Source: Acidimicrobiia bacterium
Lineage (GTDB): Bacteria > Actinomycetota > Acidimicrobiia > Acidimicrobiales > Poriferisodalaceae
Reading direction: 5' to 3'
Length of the DNA stretch: 64,000 nt
NCBI GenBank assembly: GCA_022826045.1
Contig: JAJDVQ010000001.1
Coordinates: 1-64,000 of the forward strand
The stretch's first letter is position 1, and the number at the start of each line of letters is the position of its first letter. Of the stretch, positions 17,392 through 25,949 are shown one piece after another. The notes beneath the pieces were generated by a model that was given only the letters and a program-made list of their open reading frames with translations, searched no databases and was not told the DNA's origin. Made by a program: the position numbers and the translations under genes.

Positions 17392-18531
17392 TCATGACGG
17401 CCTCCAGTAGCGGTGCTCCACGAACGGCAGCGGGGCGACCCGGCATGGCTCGGCGCCCTTGCGGCCCTCGGCAAACAGCTCCGTGCCGTCAGCCGAATGC
17501 TCGGTCGCCACATAGGCCATGGCGATCGGCGCTTCCACCGTGGGGCCGAAGCCGCCGCTCGTCACCATGCCGACGCTGGTGCCGTCGGAGGTGCTCAGCG
17601 CGGCACCGTCGCGAATCGGACGGCGGCCCTCGGCCGCGATGCCCACCCGCTGGCGCGGCGGCCCGCCAGCAAGCTGCGCCGTGATGATCTCCGCACCGGG
17701 GAATCCGCCGCCAGCGCGCCGCCGCTTCGGGATCGACCAGCCCAGTCCGGCCTCGGCTGGCGTTGTCGCCTCGGTGAGCTCGTGGCCCACCAGCGGCAGG
17801 CCCGCCTCGAGGCGCAGCGTGTCGCGGGCGCCGAGTCCTGCGGGGGAAACCTCGTCAGCGCTCAGCAGCAGCCGTGCGATATGGGTCGCCTCGCCTGCCG
17901 GAATGGCAACTTCGAACCCGTCCTCGCCCGTGTACCCGCAGCGCGACACCTCGCACTCGACACCGTCGATCGGCAGCGTGGCGGTGGACATGAACGCCAG
18001 CTCTGCGGCTTCCGGCGCCCAGCGAGCCAGCACGCCGGCCGCCGCTGGACCCTGCAGCGCCACCAGCGCCAGATCGGTGCGCACCTCAAGGCACACATCG
18101 CCGTTGTCGCCGCCGTTGACTGCCCGCAGCATCGACAGGTCGGCTTCGGTGCGCACAGCATTGACCACGATGCGCAGCCGATCGGCATGACGCGACACGA
18201 TCAGGTCGTCAAGCACACCGCCCGCCGCAGTAGTGAACAGCGTGTAGCGCATGCGTCCCGGCACGAGGCTGGTGACGGCACCCGGCACGCAGCCCTCCAG
18301 CCAGGCTGCCACGTCGCCTGTGTCATCGTTGCCCCCCGGATGCAGCTCGACGATGCCCATGTGGCTGACGTCGAACAGCCCTGCCGCCGTGCGGGTGGCG
18401 CGGTGCTCGGCCACGGTGCCGTTGCCGTAGCGCATGGGCAGCGCGTGGCCGCCGAAGTCGACCATCCGGCCGCCGAGTTCGGTGTGCAGGTCGAACAGCG
18501 GGGTGCGTGCGCCGCCGTTGGCGTCAGTCAT
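17392..18531 (-). CDS. gcvT: Aminomethyltransferase, T-protein of the glycine cleavage system
   Basis: Folate-dependent enzyme of 379 aa that releases ammonia from the aminomethyl-lipoyl H-protein and forms 5,10-methylene-THF. Motifs: FGGHALPMRYGNGTVAEH at the N-terminus, LFDVSHMG with the conserved Asp, CGYTGEDGFEV, and LGARDTLRLEAGLPLVGHEL. Length is normal. ATG 18531 is used (a TTG precedes it). It starts 19 bp after the Sec-containing ArsC-like gene and precedes gcvP. A dual glycine riboswitch was looked for and not seen in the short upstream gap. Confidence 0.95.
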   Translation of the reverse strand: MTDANGGARTPLFDLHTELGGRMVDFGGHALPMRYGNGTVAEHRATRTAAGLFDVSHMGIVELHPGGNDDTGDVAAWLEGCVPGAVTSLVPGRMRYTLFTTAAGGVLDDLIVSRHADRLRIVVNAVRTEADLSMLRAVNGGDNGDVCLEVRTDLALVALQGPAAAGVLARWAPEAAELAFMSTATLPIDGVECEVSRCGYTGEDGFEVAIPAGEATHIARLLLSADEVSPAGLGARDTLRLEAGLPLVGHELTEATTPAEAGLGWSIPKRRRAGGGFPGAEIITAQLAGGPPRQRVGIAAEGRRPIRDGAALSTSDGTSVGMVTSGGFGPTVEAPIAMAYVATEHSADGTELFAEGRKGAEPCRVAPLPFVEHRYWRPS

Positions 18532-18550
18532 CAACCGGTCCGGCTCAGCC

Positions 18551-18910
18551 TCAGTCGGCCAGCAGCTCGGCGATGCGGCCCTTCGGACGTCCGACGATGG
18601 CTCGGTTGCCGCGCACCACGACGGGACGCTGCATGAGCGCCTTGCGTCGGCTCAGCAGATCCACCACTGCGGCGGGATTGCCGACGTAGTCGTCGGCGTC
18701 GAGCCCCAGCTTGCGGAACTGCGAGTCCTTGCGCACCAGGTCTTCGACGGGGCCCTCGAGTATCGACACCAAGTGTTCGAGCGTCTCCCGGTCGGGCGGC
18801 GTCTTCATATACAGGACGACATCGGTATCGACTCCAGCTTCCTCGGCGACCGCCAAGGCATTCCGGGACGAGTTTCAATGCGGGTTGTGGTAGATAGTCA
18901 CCTCGGCCAT
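18551..18910 (-). CDS. ArsC-like reductase with UGA-encoded selenocysteine
   Basis: Thioredoxin-fold protein of 119 aa when read through the in-frame TGA at 18877-18875. It starts MAEVTIYHNPH-U-NSSRNALAV. In ArsC/Spx-family proteins this position is the catalytic Cys of HNPxCxxSR (Cys12 in R773 ArsC), and Sec is also residue 12 here. The rest is canonical: RKDSQFRKLGL, ALMQRPVVV and a C-terminal VGRPKG. ArsC enzymes reduce arsenate with glutaredoxin; some relatives have other substrates, so arsenate reduction is inference. A -10 box lies 7 nt before the ATG. A conventional call would begin at 18856 and lose the active site. It is followed by gcvT after 19 bp. Confidence 0.88.
18841..18877 (-). 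promoter_or_regulatory. Sec codon and candidate bacterial SECIS of the ArsC-like gene
   Basis: The UGA at 18877-18875 is followed after 16 nt by a 7-bp stem CCUUGGC (18858-18852) / GCCGAGG (18847-18841), one pair being G-U, closed by the tetraloop GGUC. The loop begins 23 nt after the UGA. Both spacing and the GGUC loop match the fdhF-type SECIS bound by SelB. Confidence 0.72.
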
Positions 18911-18917
18911 GGGGCCG

Positions 18918-18923
18918 AAGTTA
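18918..18923 (-). promoter_or_regulatory. Putative -10 box, leaderless start
   Basis: TAACTT on the minus strand is followed by 7 nt and the ATG at 18910, giving the ArsC-gcvT-gcvP unit a promoter separate from serB. Confidence 0.4.
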
Positions 18924-18964
18924 CCTGCGCATGACACCCAAGTCTGGTCATGCAGCCACGACAG

Positions 18965-20248
18965 TCATGGCAGCAACGACGAGAGCGGCCGCTCGGCATG
19001 CAGCGGCGGCGTCGAGGCGTCCGCGGCTTCGACTTCCTCGCGTGTGACGCCCAGCATGAACAGGATCGCGTCCAGGTATGGGACGTTCACGGTGGTGTCC
19101 GCCGCATCGGCGACCACCGGCTTGGCGTTGAAGGCGATGCCGAGACCCGCCGCTGTCAGCATGGGCAGGTCGTTGGCGCCGTCGCCCACGGCCACGATCT
19201 GCTCCAGCGGCACGCCCTCGATGTACGCGAGCTGGCGCAGCAGCCGCGCCTTGGCTTCGGCGTCGATCACTTCGCCGACCAGCTCGCCGGTCAGCCGACC
19301 GTCGCGGATCTCGAGCTCGTTGGCGTAGGCGTGATCGAACTTGAACCGCGTCGCCAGGTGATCGGCGAAGTGCGTGAATCCGCCGGAGATGATCGCCACC
19401 TTGTAGCCCAGCCGCTTCAGGGTGCGGGCGAAGGTGCGGGCGCCCCGCGTGAGGTTCATGTGCACGATGGCTGTGTCGATGATCGAGACGGGCTGGCCGG
19501 TCAGCAGCCGTACCCGCTTGCGCAGCGATGTCTCGAAGTCGATCTCGCCGGCCATGGCGGCTGCGGTCAGCTCCGCCGAGCGAGCCTCGTGGCCGGCCTC
19601 GGCGGCCAGCAGGTCGATCACCTCGTTGCGGATGAGGGTGGAGTCGACGTCCATCACGATCATGCGGGTCGAACGCCGTGACAGGCCGTGGGGCTGCACG
19701 GCGATGTCGATCCGGCGCTCAGCGGCCACCTCGATCAGGTCGGTGCGGAGCTTGTCGCTCTCGGCGCCCTCGACCAAGAACTCGTAGCTCCACACCGGGA
19801 AGCGGGAGAGGCGGTGGATGCGGTCGATGTTCCCGCCGCTGGTGGCGATCGCCCCGGTCACGACCGACAGGTCGGCGGGCTTGAGCTCGGGCGCCAGGGC
19901 GGTGACCACGAGGCGCTCCGCATGCTTGGTCGGCGTGGCGTCGACGACTTCGAAGTTCATCTCCAGGCCCCGCTCGTAGCCGAACAGCAGCACCTCTTTG
20001 ACCAAGTCTCGGCCTGCGGGGACCGTGATCGCGAGTCCGAGCGTGAGCTGTCGGCGCACGACGACCTGCTCCATGTCCTGCACCTCCGCGCCTGCACCCG
20101 AGAGCAGGGCCAGCAGGTCGGTGGTGATGCCCGGGCCGTCGGGGCCGGTCACCCGGATGAGGATCGTGTCCCTGGGCGCGACATCGCTGGCTGCATTGTC
20201 GGATGCATCGTCCGCAGCTTCATCGGCCGCATCGTCGTCGGGCGCCAC
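18965..20248 (-). CDS. serB: Phosphoserine phosphatase with N-terminal ACT domains
   Basis: Protein of 427 aa performing the last step of serine synthesis. After a 25-residue Asp/Ala-rich tail come two ACT-like regions (residues about 27-185), then the HAD phosphatase domain: DVDSTLIR (nucleophile, about 200), ISGGFT, and GDGANDLPML (about 355). Length and layout match mycobacterial SerB2. GTG start with a TAGCCT box 9 nt upstream. It heads the minus-strand block containing the Sec-ArsC, gcv and selD genes; serine is the precursor of both glycine and selenocysteine. Confidence 0.92.
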   Translation of the reverse strand: MAPDDDAADEAADDASDNAASDVAPRDTILIRVTGPDGPGITTDLLALLSGAGAEVQDMEQVVVRRQLTLGLAITVPAGRDLVKEVLLFGYERGLEMNFEVVDATPTKHAERLVVTALAPELKPADLSVVTGAIATSGGNIDRIHRLSRFPVWSYEFLVEGAESDKLRTDLIEVAAERRIDIAVQPHGLSRRSTRMIVMDVDSTLIRNEVIDLLAAEAGHEARSAELTAAAMAGEIDFETSLRKRVRLLTGQPVSIIDTAIVHMNLTRGARTFARTLKRLGYKVAIISGGFTHFADHLATRFKFDHAYANELEIRDGRLTGELVGEVIDAEAKARLLRQLAYIEGVPLEQIVAVGDGANDLPMLTAAGLGIAFNAKPVVADAADTTVNVPYLDAILFMLGVTREEVEAADASTPPLHAERPLSSLLP

Positions 20249-20257
20249 GGGTCGCGC

Positions 20258-20263
20258 AGGCTA
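20258..20263 (-). promoter_or_regulatory. Putative -10 box for serB
   Basis: TAGCCT on the minus strand, 9 nt before the GTG start at 20248. It forms a 64-bp divergent promoter region with ilvD. Confidence 0.35.
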
Positions 20264-20300
20264 CTGCCCAGACGGGCTATGAGAATTCGGGGCAGAGGCG

Positions 20301-20306
20301 TAGGCT
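20301..20306 (+). promoter_or_regulatory. Putative -10 box for ilvD, leaderless start
   Basis: TAGGCT followed by gaacgt (6 nt) and the ATG at 20313; there is no ribosome site. Confidence 0.45.
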
Positions 20307-20312
20307 GAACGT

Positions 20313-22148
20313 ATGCCGAGCTACCGATCTGTCACCTCCACAGCGGGCCGAAATCAGGCCGGGGCTCGAGCCTTGTGGCGTGCCACCGGCATGACCGACG
20401 AGGACTTCGGCAAGCCGATCATCGCCATCTCCAATTCGTTCACCCAGTTCGTGCCCGGCCATGTCCACCTGAAAGACCTCGGCCAGCTCGTCGCCCGCGA
20501 GATCGAGGCCGCCGGCGGTGTGGCGAAAGAGTTCAACACCATCGCCGTCGACGACGGCATCGCCATGGGCCACGACGGGATGCTCTACAGCCTGCCGTCG
20601 CGAGATCTCATTGCTGACGCGGTCGAGTACATGGTGAATGCGCACTGCGCCGATGCGCTGGTGTGCATCTCCAACTGCGACAAGATCACCCCGGGGATGC
20701 TCAACGCCGCGATGCGGCTGAATATTCCGACGGTGTTCGTCTCGGGCGGCCCGATGGAGGCCGGCAAGACGAAGCTGGCCACGCAGAAGGTCGACCTCAT
20801 CAATGTGATGGTGGTGGCCGCCGACGACTCGGTCAGCGACGAGGACGTCGCCGAGATGGAGCGGTCGGGCTGCCCCACGTGCGGTTCGTGCTCGGGCATG
20901 TTCACGGCCAACTCCATGAACTGCCTCACCGAGGCATTGGGCCTGTCGCTGCCCGGCAACGGGACGGTGGTGGCTACCCACGCAGACCGCCGTGAGCTGT
21001 TCCTCGAGGCCGGTCGCCTGGTGGTCGAGCTGTGCCGCCGCTACTACCAGGAAGACGACGCATCGGTGCTGCCGCGCTCGATCGGCAGCTTCGAGGCGTT
21101 CGAGAACGCCATGACGCTCGACATTGCCATGGGAGGGTCCACCAACACGATCCTGCACCTGCTGGCCGCGGCCCAGGAGGCCGAGCTCGACTTCACGATG
21201 GCCGACATTGACCGGCTGTCCCGCAAGGTGCCCAACATCTGCAAGGTGGCGCCCGCGTCGGAGTTCTTCCACGTCGAGGACGTGCACCGCGCCGGCGGAG
21301 TCATGGGGATCATGGCCGAGCTGAACCGGGCAGGCCTCATCGCCAACCAGGTGCCGACGGTGCACTCGCCGACCATGTTCGACGCCATCTCGCGCTGGGA
21401 CGTGGCCACCAACGACGATGCGTCGCTGGCCGAGTTCTTCCGGGCCGGCCCGGCGGGCATCCCGACGCAGGTGGCGTTCAGCCAGTCCGAGCGCTACCGC
21501 ACGCTGGACCTCGACCGCGAGCGGGGCTGCATCCGCTCGGTCGACTGCGCGTACTCCACAGACGGCGGACTGGCGATCCTGTACGGCAACCTCGCGCCCG
21601 ACGGCTGCGTGGTCAAGACCGCCGGGGTGGACGAATCCATCTGGGTGTTCTCCGGCCCGGCCCATGTGGTCGAGAGCCAGGACGAAGCGGTGGAGCACAT
21701 CCTCGAGGGCGAGGTCGTCGCCGGCGATGTGGTGCTTGTTCGCTATGAGGGTCCGCGGGGCGGCCCTGGCATGCAGGAGATGCTGTACCCGACGTCGTAC
21801 CTGAAGTCCAAAGGTCTCGGCAAGGCGTGTGCCCTGGTCACCGACGGGCGCTTCTCGGGCGGCACGTCTGGCCTGTCGATCGGCCACGTCTCGCCCGAAG
21901 CTGCCGCAGGCGGGCTCATCGGGCTCGTGCGCAGTGGCGACATCATCGAGATCGACATCCCGAATCGCACCATCAATCTCGCAGTTGACGATGCCGAGCT
22001 GGAACGGCGTCGCGCCGAGCAGGACGAGGCGGGCTGGCAGCCGGCCGAGCCGCGCCCACGCCAGGTCAGCACCGCACTGCGGGCCTACGCGGCAATGGCC
22101 ACCAGCGCCGACCGGGGCGCAGTGCGCGACCTGTCTCTGCTGGGCTGA
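20313..22148 (+). CDS. ilvD: Dihydroxy-acid dehydratase
   Basis: Fe-S enzyme of 611 aa that dehydrates 2,3-dihydroxyacids to the 2-keto precursors of valine, leucine and isoleucine. Iron-sulfur ligands and family signatures are visible: [12 protein letters not shown] and [17 protein letters not shown], then [19 protein letters not shown] near the C-terminus. Full length. It is transcribed away from serB, with its own leaderless-type promoter. The reverse strand carries a very long open frame here that is a codon-bias shadow. Confidence 0.96.
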   Translation: MPSYRSVTSTAGRNQAGARALWRATGMTDEDFGKPIIAISNSFTQFVPGHVHLKDLGQLVAREIEAAGGVAKEFNTIAVDDGIAMGHDGMLYSLPSRDLIADAVEYMVNAHCADALVCISNCDKITPGMLNAAMRLNIPTVFVSGGPMEAGKTKLATQKVDLINVMVVAADDSVSDEDVAEMERSGCPTCGSCSGMFTANSMNCLTEALGLSLPGNGTVVATHADRRELFLEAGRLVVELCRRYYQEDDASVLPRSIGSFEAFENAMTLDIAMGGSTNTILHLLAAAQEAELDFTMADIDRLSRKVPNICKVAPASEFFHVEDVHRAGGVMGIMAELNRAGLIANQVPTVHSPTMFDAISRWDVATNDDASLAEFFRAGPAGIPTQVAFSQSERYRTLDLDRERGCIRSVDCAYSTDGGLAILYGNLAPDGCVVKTAGVDESIWVFSGPAHVVESQDEAVEHILEGEVVAGDVVLVRYEGPRGGPGMQEMLYPTSYLKSKGLGKACALVTDGRFSGGTSGLSIGHVSPEAAAGGLIGLVRSGDIIEIDIPNRTINLAVDDAELERRRAEQDEAGWQPAEPRPRQVSTALRAYAAMATSADRGAVRDLSLLG

Positions 22149-22197
22149 GCAGCTCACGCTGACAGCCCTTCACGAGCCTTGATCGGTGGCTGCGCCG

Positions 22198-22203
22198 TAG
22201 TCT
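22198..22203 (+). promoter_or_regulatory. Putative -10 box, leaderless start
   Basis: TAGTCT, then 7 nt, then the GTG at 22211. Confidence 0.45.
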
Positions 22204-22210
22204 CGCGCCG

Positions 22211-23782
22211 GTGACCACCGTGGACGCAGCCGAGGAATCTCCGGTCCATCTGGACTCGGCGCGCGGCTGGGTGACCGCCTGTGGCGCAGCGATCGTCGTC
22301 ATGGCCGGCTTCGGCACCATCTACAGCTTCACCGCCTTCGCCAACGACATGGCCGAAGAGTTCGACACCGGCCTCGGCCCGATCTCGATCGTGTTCGGCA
22401 TCACCGTGTTCCTGTACTTCGGCAGCGCCCTGTTGTCGGGCCGCCTGTACGACCGGTTCGGCATCGTGCCGCTGCTGATCGTCGGCGGTGTCCTGTTTGT
22501 CGGTGGGCTGGTGGCCACGTCCTACGTGTCAGTGCTGTGGCACGGATACGTCCTGTACGGCGTCGGGCTCGGATTCGGCGGCGGTCTGTTCAACGCGCCG
22601 CTGTTCGCGCTGGTCGCCCTGTGGTTCGCCAAGCATCGAGCGATGGCTCAGGGCATCGTGGCGACCGGCTCGGGTCTCGGCACGATGATCTACGTCCCGT
22701 TCGCTCAGCGGCTGCTCGCCGAGCACGGCTGGCGCCTCGGCATGCGTTGGCTCGCGGTCATCGCAGTGGTGATCCTCCTCTTCGGGCTTGCAGTCATCAG
22801 GCAGCCGCCAAGAGTGCAGATGGGCAGCCCCCGCCGGCACCTCTCGCTGGTGCTGCGGACGCCGGCGTTCTGGCAGATGGGAACCTCCGGCATCTTCTTC
22901 ACGATCGCCGTCATCGGCACGATCGGGCTCATCATCCCGTTCTCCATCGACGACGGTGTGGAGGAGTTGGCGGCGGGTTGGCTGGTGTTCGCCGTCGGGC
23001 TCTCGAGCATTGTCGGCCGGCTCGCTCTGACGAGCTTGGCGAGACCCTTGGGTTCGGTTCGCCTGCTGAAGATCGCATTCAGCGGCCTGCCGGTGGCGTA
23101 CACCATCTGGTTCATCACGACACGCGTCGATGCGCCCGGCACCAAGTACGTGCTGCTGGTGGTGTTCGCCTCGGTGCTCGGCGTTTCCTATGGCGGATTC
23201 GTGGCGCTGCTGGGCGATGTCACCGCCCATCTGTTCGGCTTGGCGAGCATCGGCGCGGTGGTCGGCATCTTCTTCTTCTTTTCTGGCACGGGCGCCTTGA
23301 TCGGCCCGCCCTTGCTGGGCTTCACGCACGACGCGAGCGGCGGCGTCGGAGTGCCGATCTTGATGGTTGGTGTCATTGCGTTGGCGGGTGTCTTGGTACT
23401 CCTGCCGATGACTCGCCATCCACTGGCACTGCCGACCTACATCGGGCCTGGCGGGCCGCCGCCAACGCTTGCTGCCCCGGCCGCTGGGGCGCCCCGGCCG
23501 CTTCCACCGGTGCGGCTGCCGGGCACAGCGCCCGCCCCGGCTGCGGCCGGTGTCGCGGCCAGCGCTGCGGCCAGAACCGTGCAGCGACTGCCGGTGGCAG
23601 CCGGTGCGACCGCGCCTTCACCGGCTCCCACTGCGATCCCGGCCGTCCCGAGGGTGCGGCCGCTTGACGATGGCCTCGTGGCGGCAATGTCACAGCCGCG
23701 CTCCGCCGCCCTGCAAGATGCGCCACCCGAGGTGTTCTGGCCTGTAGCCGATGAGGCTGTCTCTTCGAACGGACAGTCATGA
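22211..23782 (+). CDS. MFS transporter, oxalate/formate or monocarboxylate type
   Basis: Inner-membrane carrier of 523 aa with about 12 hydrophobic segments between residues 18 and 400. The first helix begins WVTACGAAIVVMAGFGTIYSF, and the loop after helix 2 has SGRLYDRFG, an MFS motif-A variant. This resembles the OxlT/monocarboxylate branch. The C-terminal 115 residues are cytosolic and Ala/Pro-rich, with no recognisable domain. It lies 28 bp ahead of the thioesterase gene, so the two are probably co-transcribed; transport of a carboxylate or betaine-related compound is inference. Confidence 0.82.
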   Translation: MTTVDAAEESPVHLDSARGWVTACGAAIVVMAGFGTIYSFTAFANDMAEEFDTGLGPISIVFGITVFLYFGSALLSGRLYDRFGIVPLLIVGGVLFVGGLVATSYVSVLWHGYVLYGVGLGFGGGLFNAPLFALVALWFAKHRAMAQGIVATGSGLGTMIYVPFAQRLLAEHGWRLGMRWLAVIAVVILLFGLAVIRQPPRVQMGSPRRHLSLVLRTPAFWQMGTSGIFFTIAVIGTIGLIIPFSIDDGVEELAAGWLVFAVGLSSIVGRLALTSLARPLGSVRLLKIAFSGLPVAYTIWFITTRVDAPGTKYVLLVVFASVLGVSYGGFVALLGDVTAHLFGLASIGAVVGIFFFFSGTGALIGPPLLGFTHDASGGVGVPILMVGVIALAGVLVLLPMTRHPLALPTYIGPGGPPPTLAAPAAGAPRPLPPVRLPGTAPAPAAAGVAASAAARTVQRLPVAAGATAPSPAPTAIPAVPRVRPLDDGLVAAMSQPRSAALQDAPPEVFWPVADEAVSSNGQS

Positions 23783-23810
23783 GAGCCGACAGCAATGAGC
23801 AGGGACAGCC

Positions 23811-24359
23811 ATGAGCGCTGAGCCGCTGGAACCGCAGCCGACCGACGCTGTGTCCCGAGCTCCTGTCCCGGTGCTGGCTGGCACTGTGCAGGAAGGGTGG
23901 ATCGACTACAACGGCCACCTCAACGCCGGCTACTACCTCGTCGCCTTCGACGACGCCATCGCGCCGTGGATGGATTTCATCGGCATGGGCACCGCCCATC
24001 GTGAGGTACGTGACATCACGACATTCTCCGCGGAGAACCACATCACCTACGTGCGAGAGATCGGGCCCGATGAGCCGTATGTGATCTCGGTGCAGCTGCT
24101 GGGCTTCGACCGCAAGCGAGTGCACGCCTTCCAGACGATGACCCAGACCCGCGATGGCTACCTCGTGGCGACATGCGAGGTCATGTCGCTGCACATCGAC
24201 GGCCCGACCCGGCGTGTGGGGTTGATGGCCGACGAGCCCTACCGGCGGCTCGCCGAGATCTGGGAGGCACACCAGCATCTGCCGCTGCCGCCCCAGGTCG
24301 GTCATGTGATCAACATCCGGCCCTCAGACGAGGCCTCACTGCACCAAGACCTCGCCTAG
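23811..24359 (+). CDS. Hot-dog thioesterase, betainyl-CoA thioesterase-like
   Basis: Protein of 182 aa with one hot-dog fold. WIDYNGHLNAGYY holds the Asp/His region, followed by THIxY-type and LGFDRKRVHAFQTM strands and VATCEVMSLHID. The sequence closely resembles the thioesterase domain fused to, or encoded beside, L-carnitine dehydrogenases, which hydrolyses betainyl-CoA to glycine betaine. The other carnitine genes lie 8 kb downstream on the other strand (32420-35710), which supports this reading. AGGGA precedes the ATG. A general acyl-CoA thioesterase role is the alternative. Confidence 0.72.
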   Translation: MSAEPLEPQPTDAVSRAPVPVLAGTVQEGWIDYNGHLNAGYYLVAFDDAIAPWMDFIGMGTAHREVRDITTFSAENHITYVREIGPDEPYVISVQLLGFDRKRVHAFQTMTQTRDGYLVATCEVMSLHIDGPTRRVGLMADEPYRRLAEIWEAHQHLPLPPQVGHVINIRPSDEASLHQDLA

Positions 24360-24479
24360 GGCCTGTGCACGGCCAAGCCGCCGGCGCCGCTCGCCGTTCG
24401 GCGGCGTGTACGCGGCAGCGCCGTTCGGCCTCACAGACTCGGCGACGGCTGACGCCGGTCGAGATCGCGGTGCCGTGAC

Positions 24480-24485
24480 TATGTT
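24480..24485 (+). promoter_or_regulatory. Putative -10 box, leaderless start
   Basis: TATGTT followed by gcggcc (6 nt) and the GTG at 24492. Confidence 0.45.
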
Positions 24486-24491
24486 GCGGCC

Positions 24492-25244
24492 GTGGAGATC
24501 TTCGGCGTGGTCAATGCCTCTCCGGACTCGAAGGCCGACTTCTCTGTCGTCGAGGGCTGCGCCGAAGCTGCCGCCCGGGGGGCCGAGCTGCTGGCAGAGG
24601 GCGCCGACCACTTCGATCTCGGGGGCGAGGGTTCCACAGCCGGCAGCGACGAGGTGAGCGCCGACGACGAGTGGCAGCGAGTGGAAGGGCCGCTGCGCGG
24701 GCTGCTGTCGCTGGGCGCAGAGGTGGCGATCGACACCCGCAAGCCCGAGGTTGCGCGCCGAGCCCTCGACGCCGGCGCGAAGGTGCTGAACGCGGGCGAT
24801 GCACTGCAGTCACCCGAGATGGTCGAGCTCGCCGCCGAGCGCGGGGTCACCGTGGTGCTCCCCTTCATGCTGGGACGCGACTTTCGCAGCGTCCGCGACG
24901 TGCGCGGCGATCCGGTGACGGTCATGGTGGAGTGGTTCGCCTCGCGGATCGAACGCCTGCACCAAGCCGGCGTCACCCAGCGGCTGCTGCTCGACTGCGG
25001 CGTGGGCTTCGGCCCGCACGACATGGACTGGCCCGAACGGGCGGCATACCAGCGGGCCATCTACAGCGGCCTCGGCGAGCTGCGCCGTTTCGACCTGCCC
25101 CTGTACGTGCCCGTGCCCTGGCTGCAGACCCCCGACCGCCTCGAACTGCTCGACCTGGCGCTCTCCCAAGAGCCCGACTACGTACGAGCCCACCGCCCCG
25201 CCCAAGTCAGCGAACACCACGCAGCCCTCACCACCACAGCGTGA
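24492..25244 (+). CDS. Dihydropteroate synthase-like (pterin-binding fold) protein
   Basis: TIM-barrel protein of 250 aa. VNASPDSKADFS, HFDLGGEGSTAGS and VAIDTRKPEVARRAL correspond to the folP motifs NVTPDSFSDGG, DIGGESTRPG and ISIDT. The C-terminal KxxH/SRK-type pterin-binding segment of true FolP is not clear (VRAHRPAQV), and the protein is somewhat short, so it may be a DHPS paralogue rather than the folate enzyme. GTG start, leaderless-type promoter. It converges on the vapBC pair with only 10 bp between stops. Confidence 0.7.
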   Translation: MEIFGVVNASPDSKADFSVVEGCAEAAARGAELLAEGADHFDLGGEGSTAGSDEVSADDEWQRVEGPLRGLLSLGAEVAIDTRKPEVARRALDAGAKVLNAGDALQSPEMVELAAERGVTVVLPFMLGRDFRSVRDVRGDPVTVMVEWFASRIERLHQAGVTQRLLLDCGVGFGPHDMDWPERAAYQRAIYSGLGELRRFDLPLYVPVPWLQTPDRLELLDLALSQEPDYVRAHRPAQVSEHHAALTTTA

Positions 25245-25254
25245 AAGGTCGTTG

Positions 25255-25641
25255 TCAGACCCGCGTGATCGTGACGTTGTCGGCGTGGTTGGCGAGAGCG
25301 CTGAGGTCGTCGATGTCCCCGGTGAGCACGGTGCCGCCGGGTTCGGCTGTCGCCACCACCAGCGCGTCCACTGCTGAGCCGCGCCCGGCGAGCGCTCGCA
25401 GCACTCCGGCCCGTCGCGCGAGCGGCTCAGAGACCTCCTCTACCACGGCGCACCACTTCAGCACCCGGTTGACCGCCGCATCGGTTCGCGGCCTGCCGCT
25501 CAGCGACTCGGCGAGCACGACGGTCGGAACGACCGGCGGCCAAGTCGCTGCGAGCGCGAGAGTCGCCGCGAGTTGTGCTCTATTGCGCCCAGACTCGGCC
25601 AGACGGCTCAGCCCGCCTGAGTCCAAGACCAACGACGTCAC
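25255..25641 (-). CDS. PIN-domain ribonuclease toxin (VapC type)
   Basis: Protein of 128 aa. PIN-domain acidic residues are visible in LVLDSGGLSRL (Asp7), VVLAESLSG (Glu near 45) and GSAVDALVVATA (Asp near 92). VapC toxins cleave RNA, often tRNA. It lies 17 bp after a small gene encoding a ribbon-helix-helix-like protein, the expected antitoxin, and completes a minus-strand TA operon. Confidence 0.82.
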   Translation of the reverse strand: MTSLVLDSGGLSRLAESGRNRAQLAATLALAATWPPVVPTVVLAESLSGRPRTDAAVNRVLKWCAVVEEVSEPLARRAGVLRALAGRGSAVDALVVATAEPGGTVLTGDIDDLSALANHADNVTITRV

Positions 25642-25658
25642 GATGCTCGCCGAAGCCG

Positions 25659-25943
25659 TCAGTCTTCAGGATGGCGCGCCTGCCGGGCCGCAACAGTCTC
25701 CGCACCGGCACGCAGCGACTCGATGATCTCGCGAGCTTTGTTCTCGGCCCACTCGACTTCCTCTGCGGAAGGAGGTCCTAGCTCGGCGAAGATCTCTTGA
25801 GCCCACTCTTGCGTCAGACGAGTTTTCTCTCGACGCTCGCAGTGTGCTCGCACGGCATCCTGCAGCAGGCCCGATGGCGAGAGCCCTTGCGACTTGACAA
25901 TGTTGTAGAGCTCATCGGAGAGATACACCTGCATCCGCGGCAT
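25659..25943 (-). CDS. Antitoxin of the VapB type
   Basis: Protein of 94 aa. The N-terminus MPRMQVYLSDELYNIVKSQG followed by SGLLQDAVRAH fits a ribbon-helix-helix DNA-binding domain. The acidic C-terminal half (EEVEWAENKAREIIESLRAG) would wrap the toxin. It is directly upstream of the PIN toxin. The frame stays open upstream to 26459, but the TATATT box 6 nt before this ATG marks the likely true start. Confidence 0.78.
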   Translation of the reverse strand: MPRMQVYLSDELYNIVKSQGLSPSGLLQDAVRAHCERREKTRLTQEWAQEIFAELGPPSAEEVEWAENKAREIIESLRAGAETVAARQARHPED

Positions 25944-25949
25944 ACGCCC

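Noticed and set aside
17322-18550. Glycine riboswitch before gcvT
   Set aside because: The gaps upstream of gcvT and gcvP are only 19 and 70 bp and lack the conserved tandem aptamer features.
20277-22157. 626-codon open frame on the minus strand across ilvD
   Set aside because: It is antisense to a clearly conserved ilvD, has no recognisable domain and reflects the high-GC codon bias.
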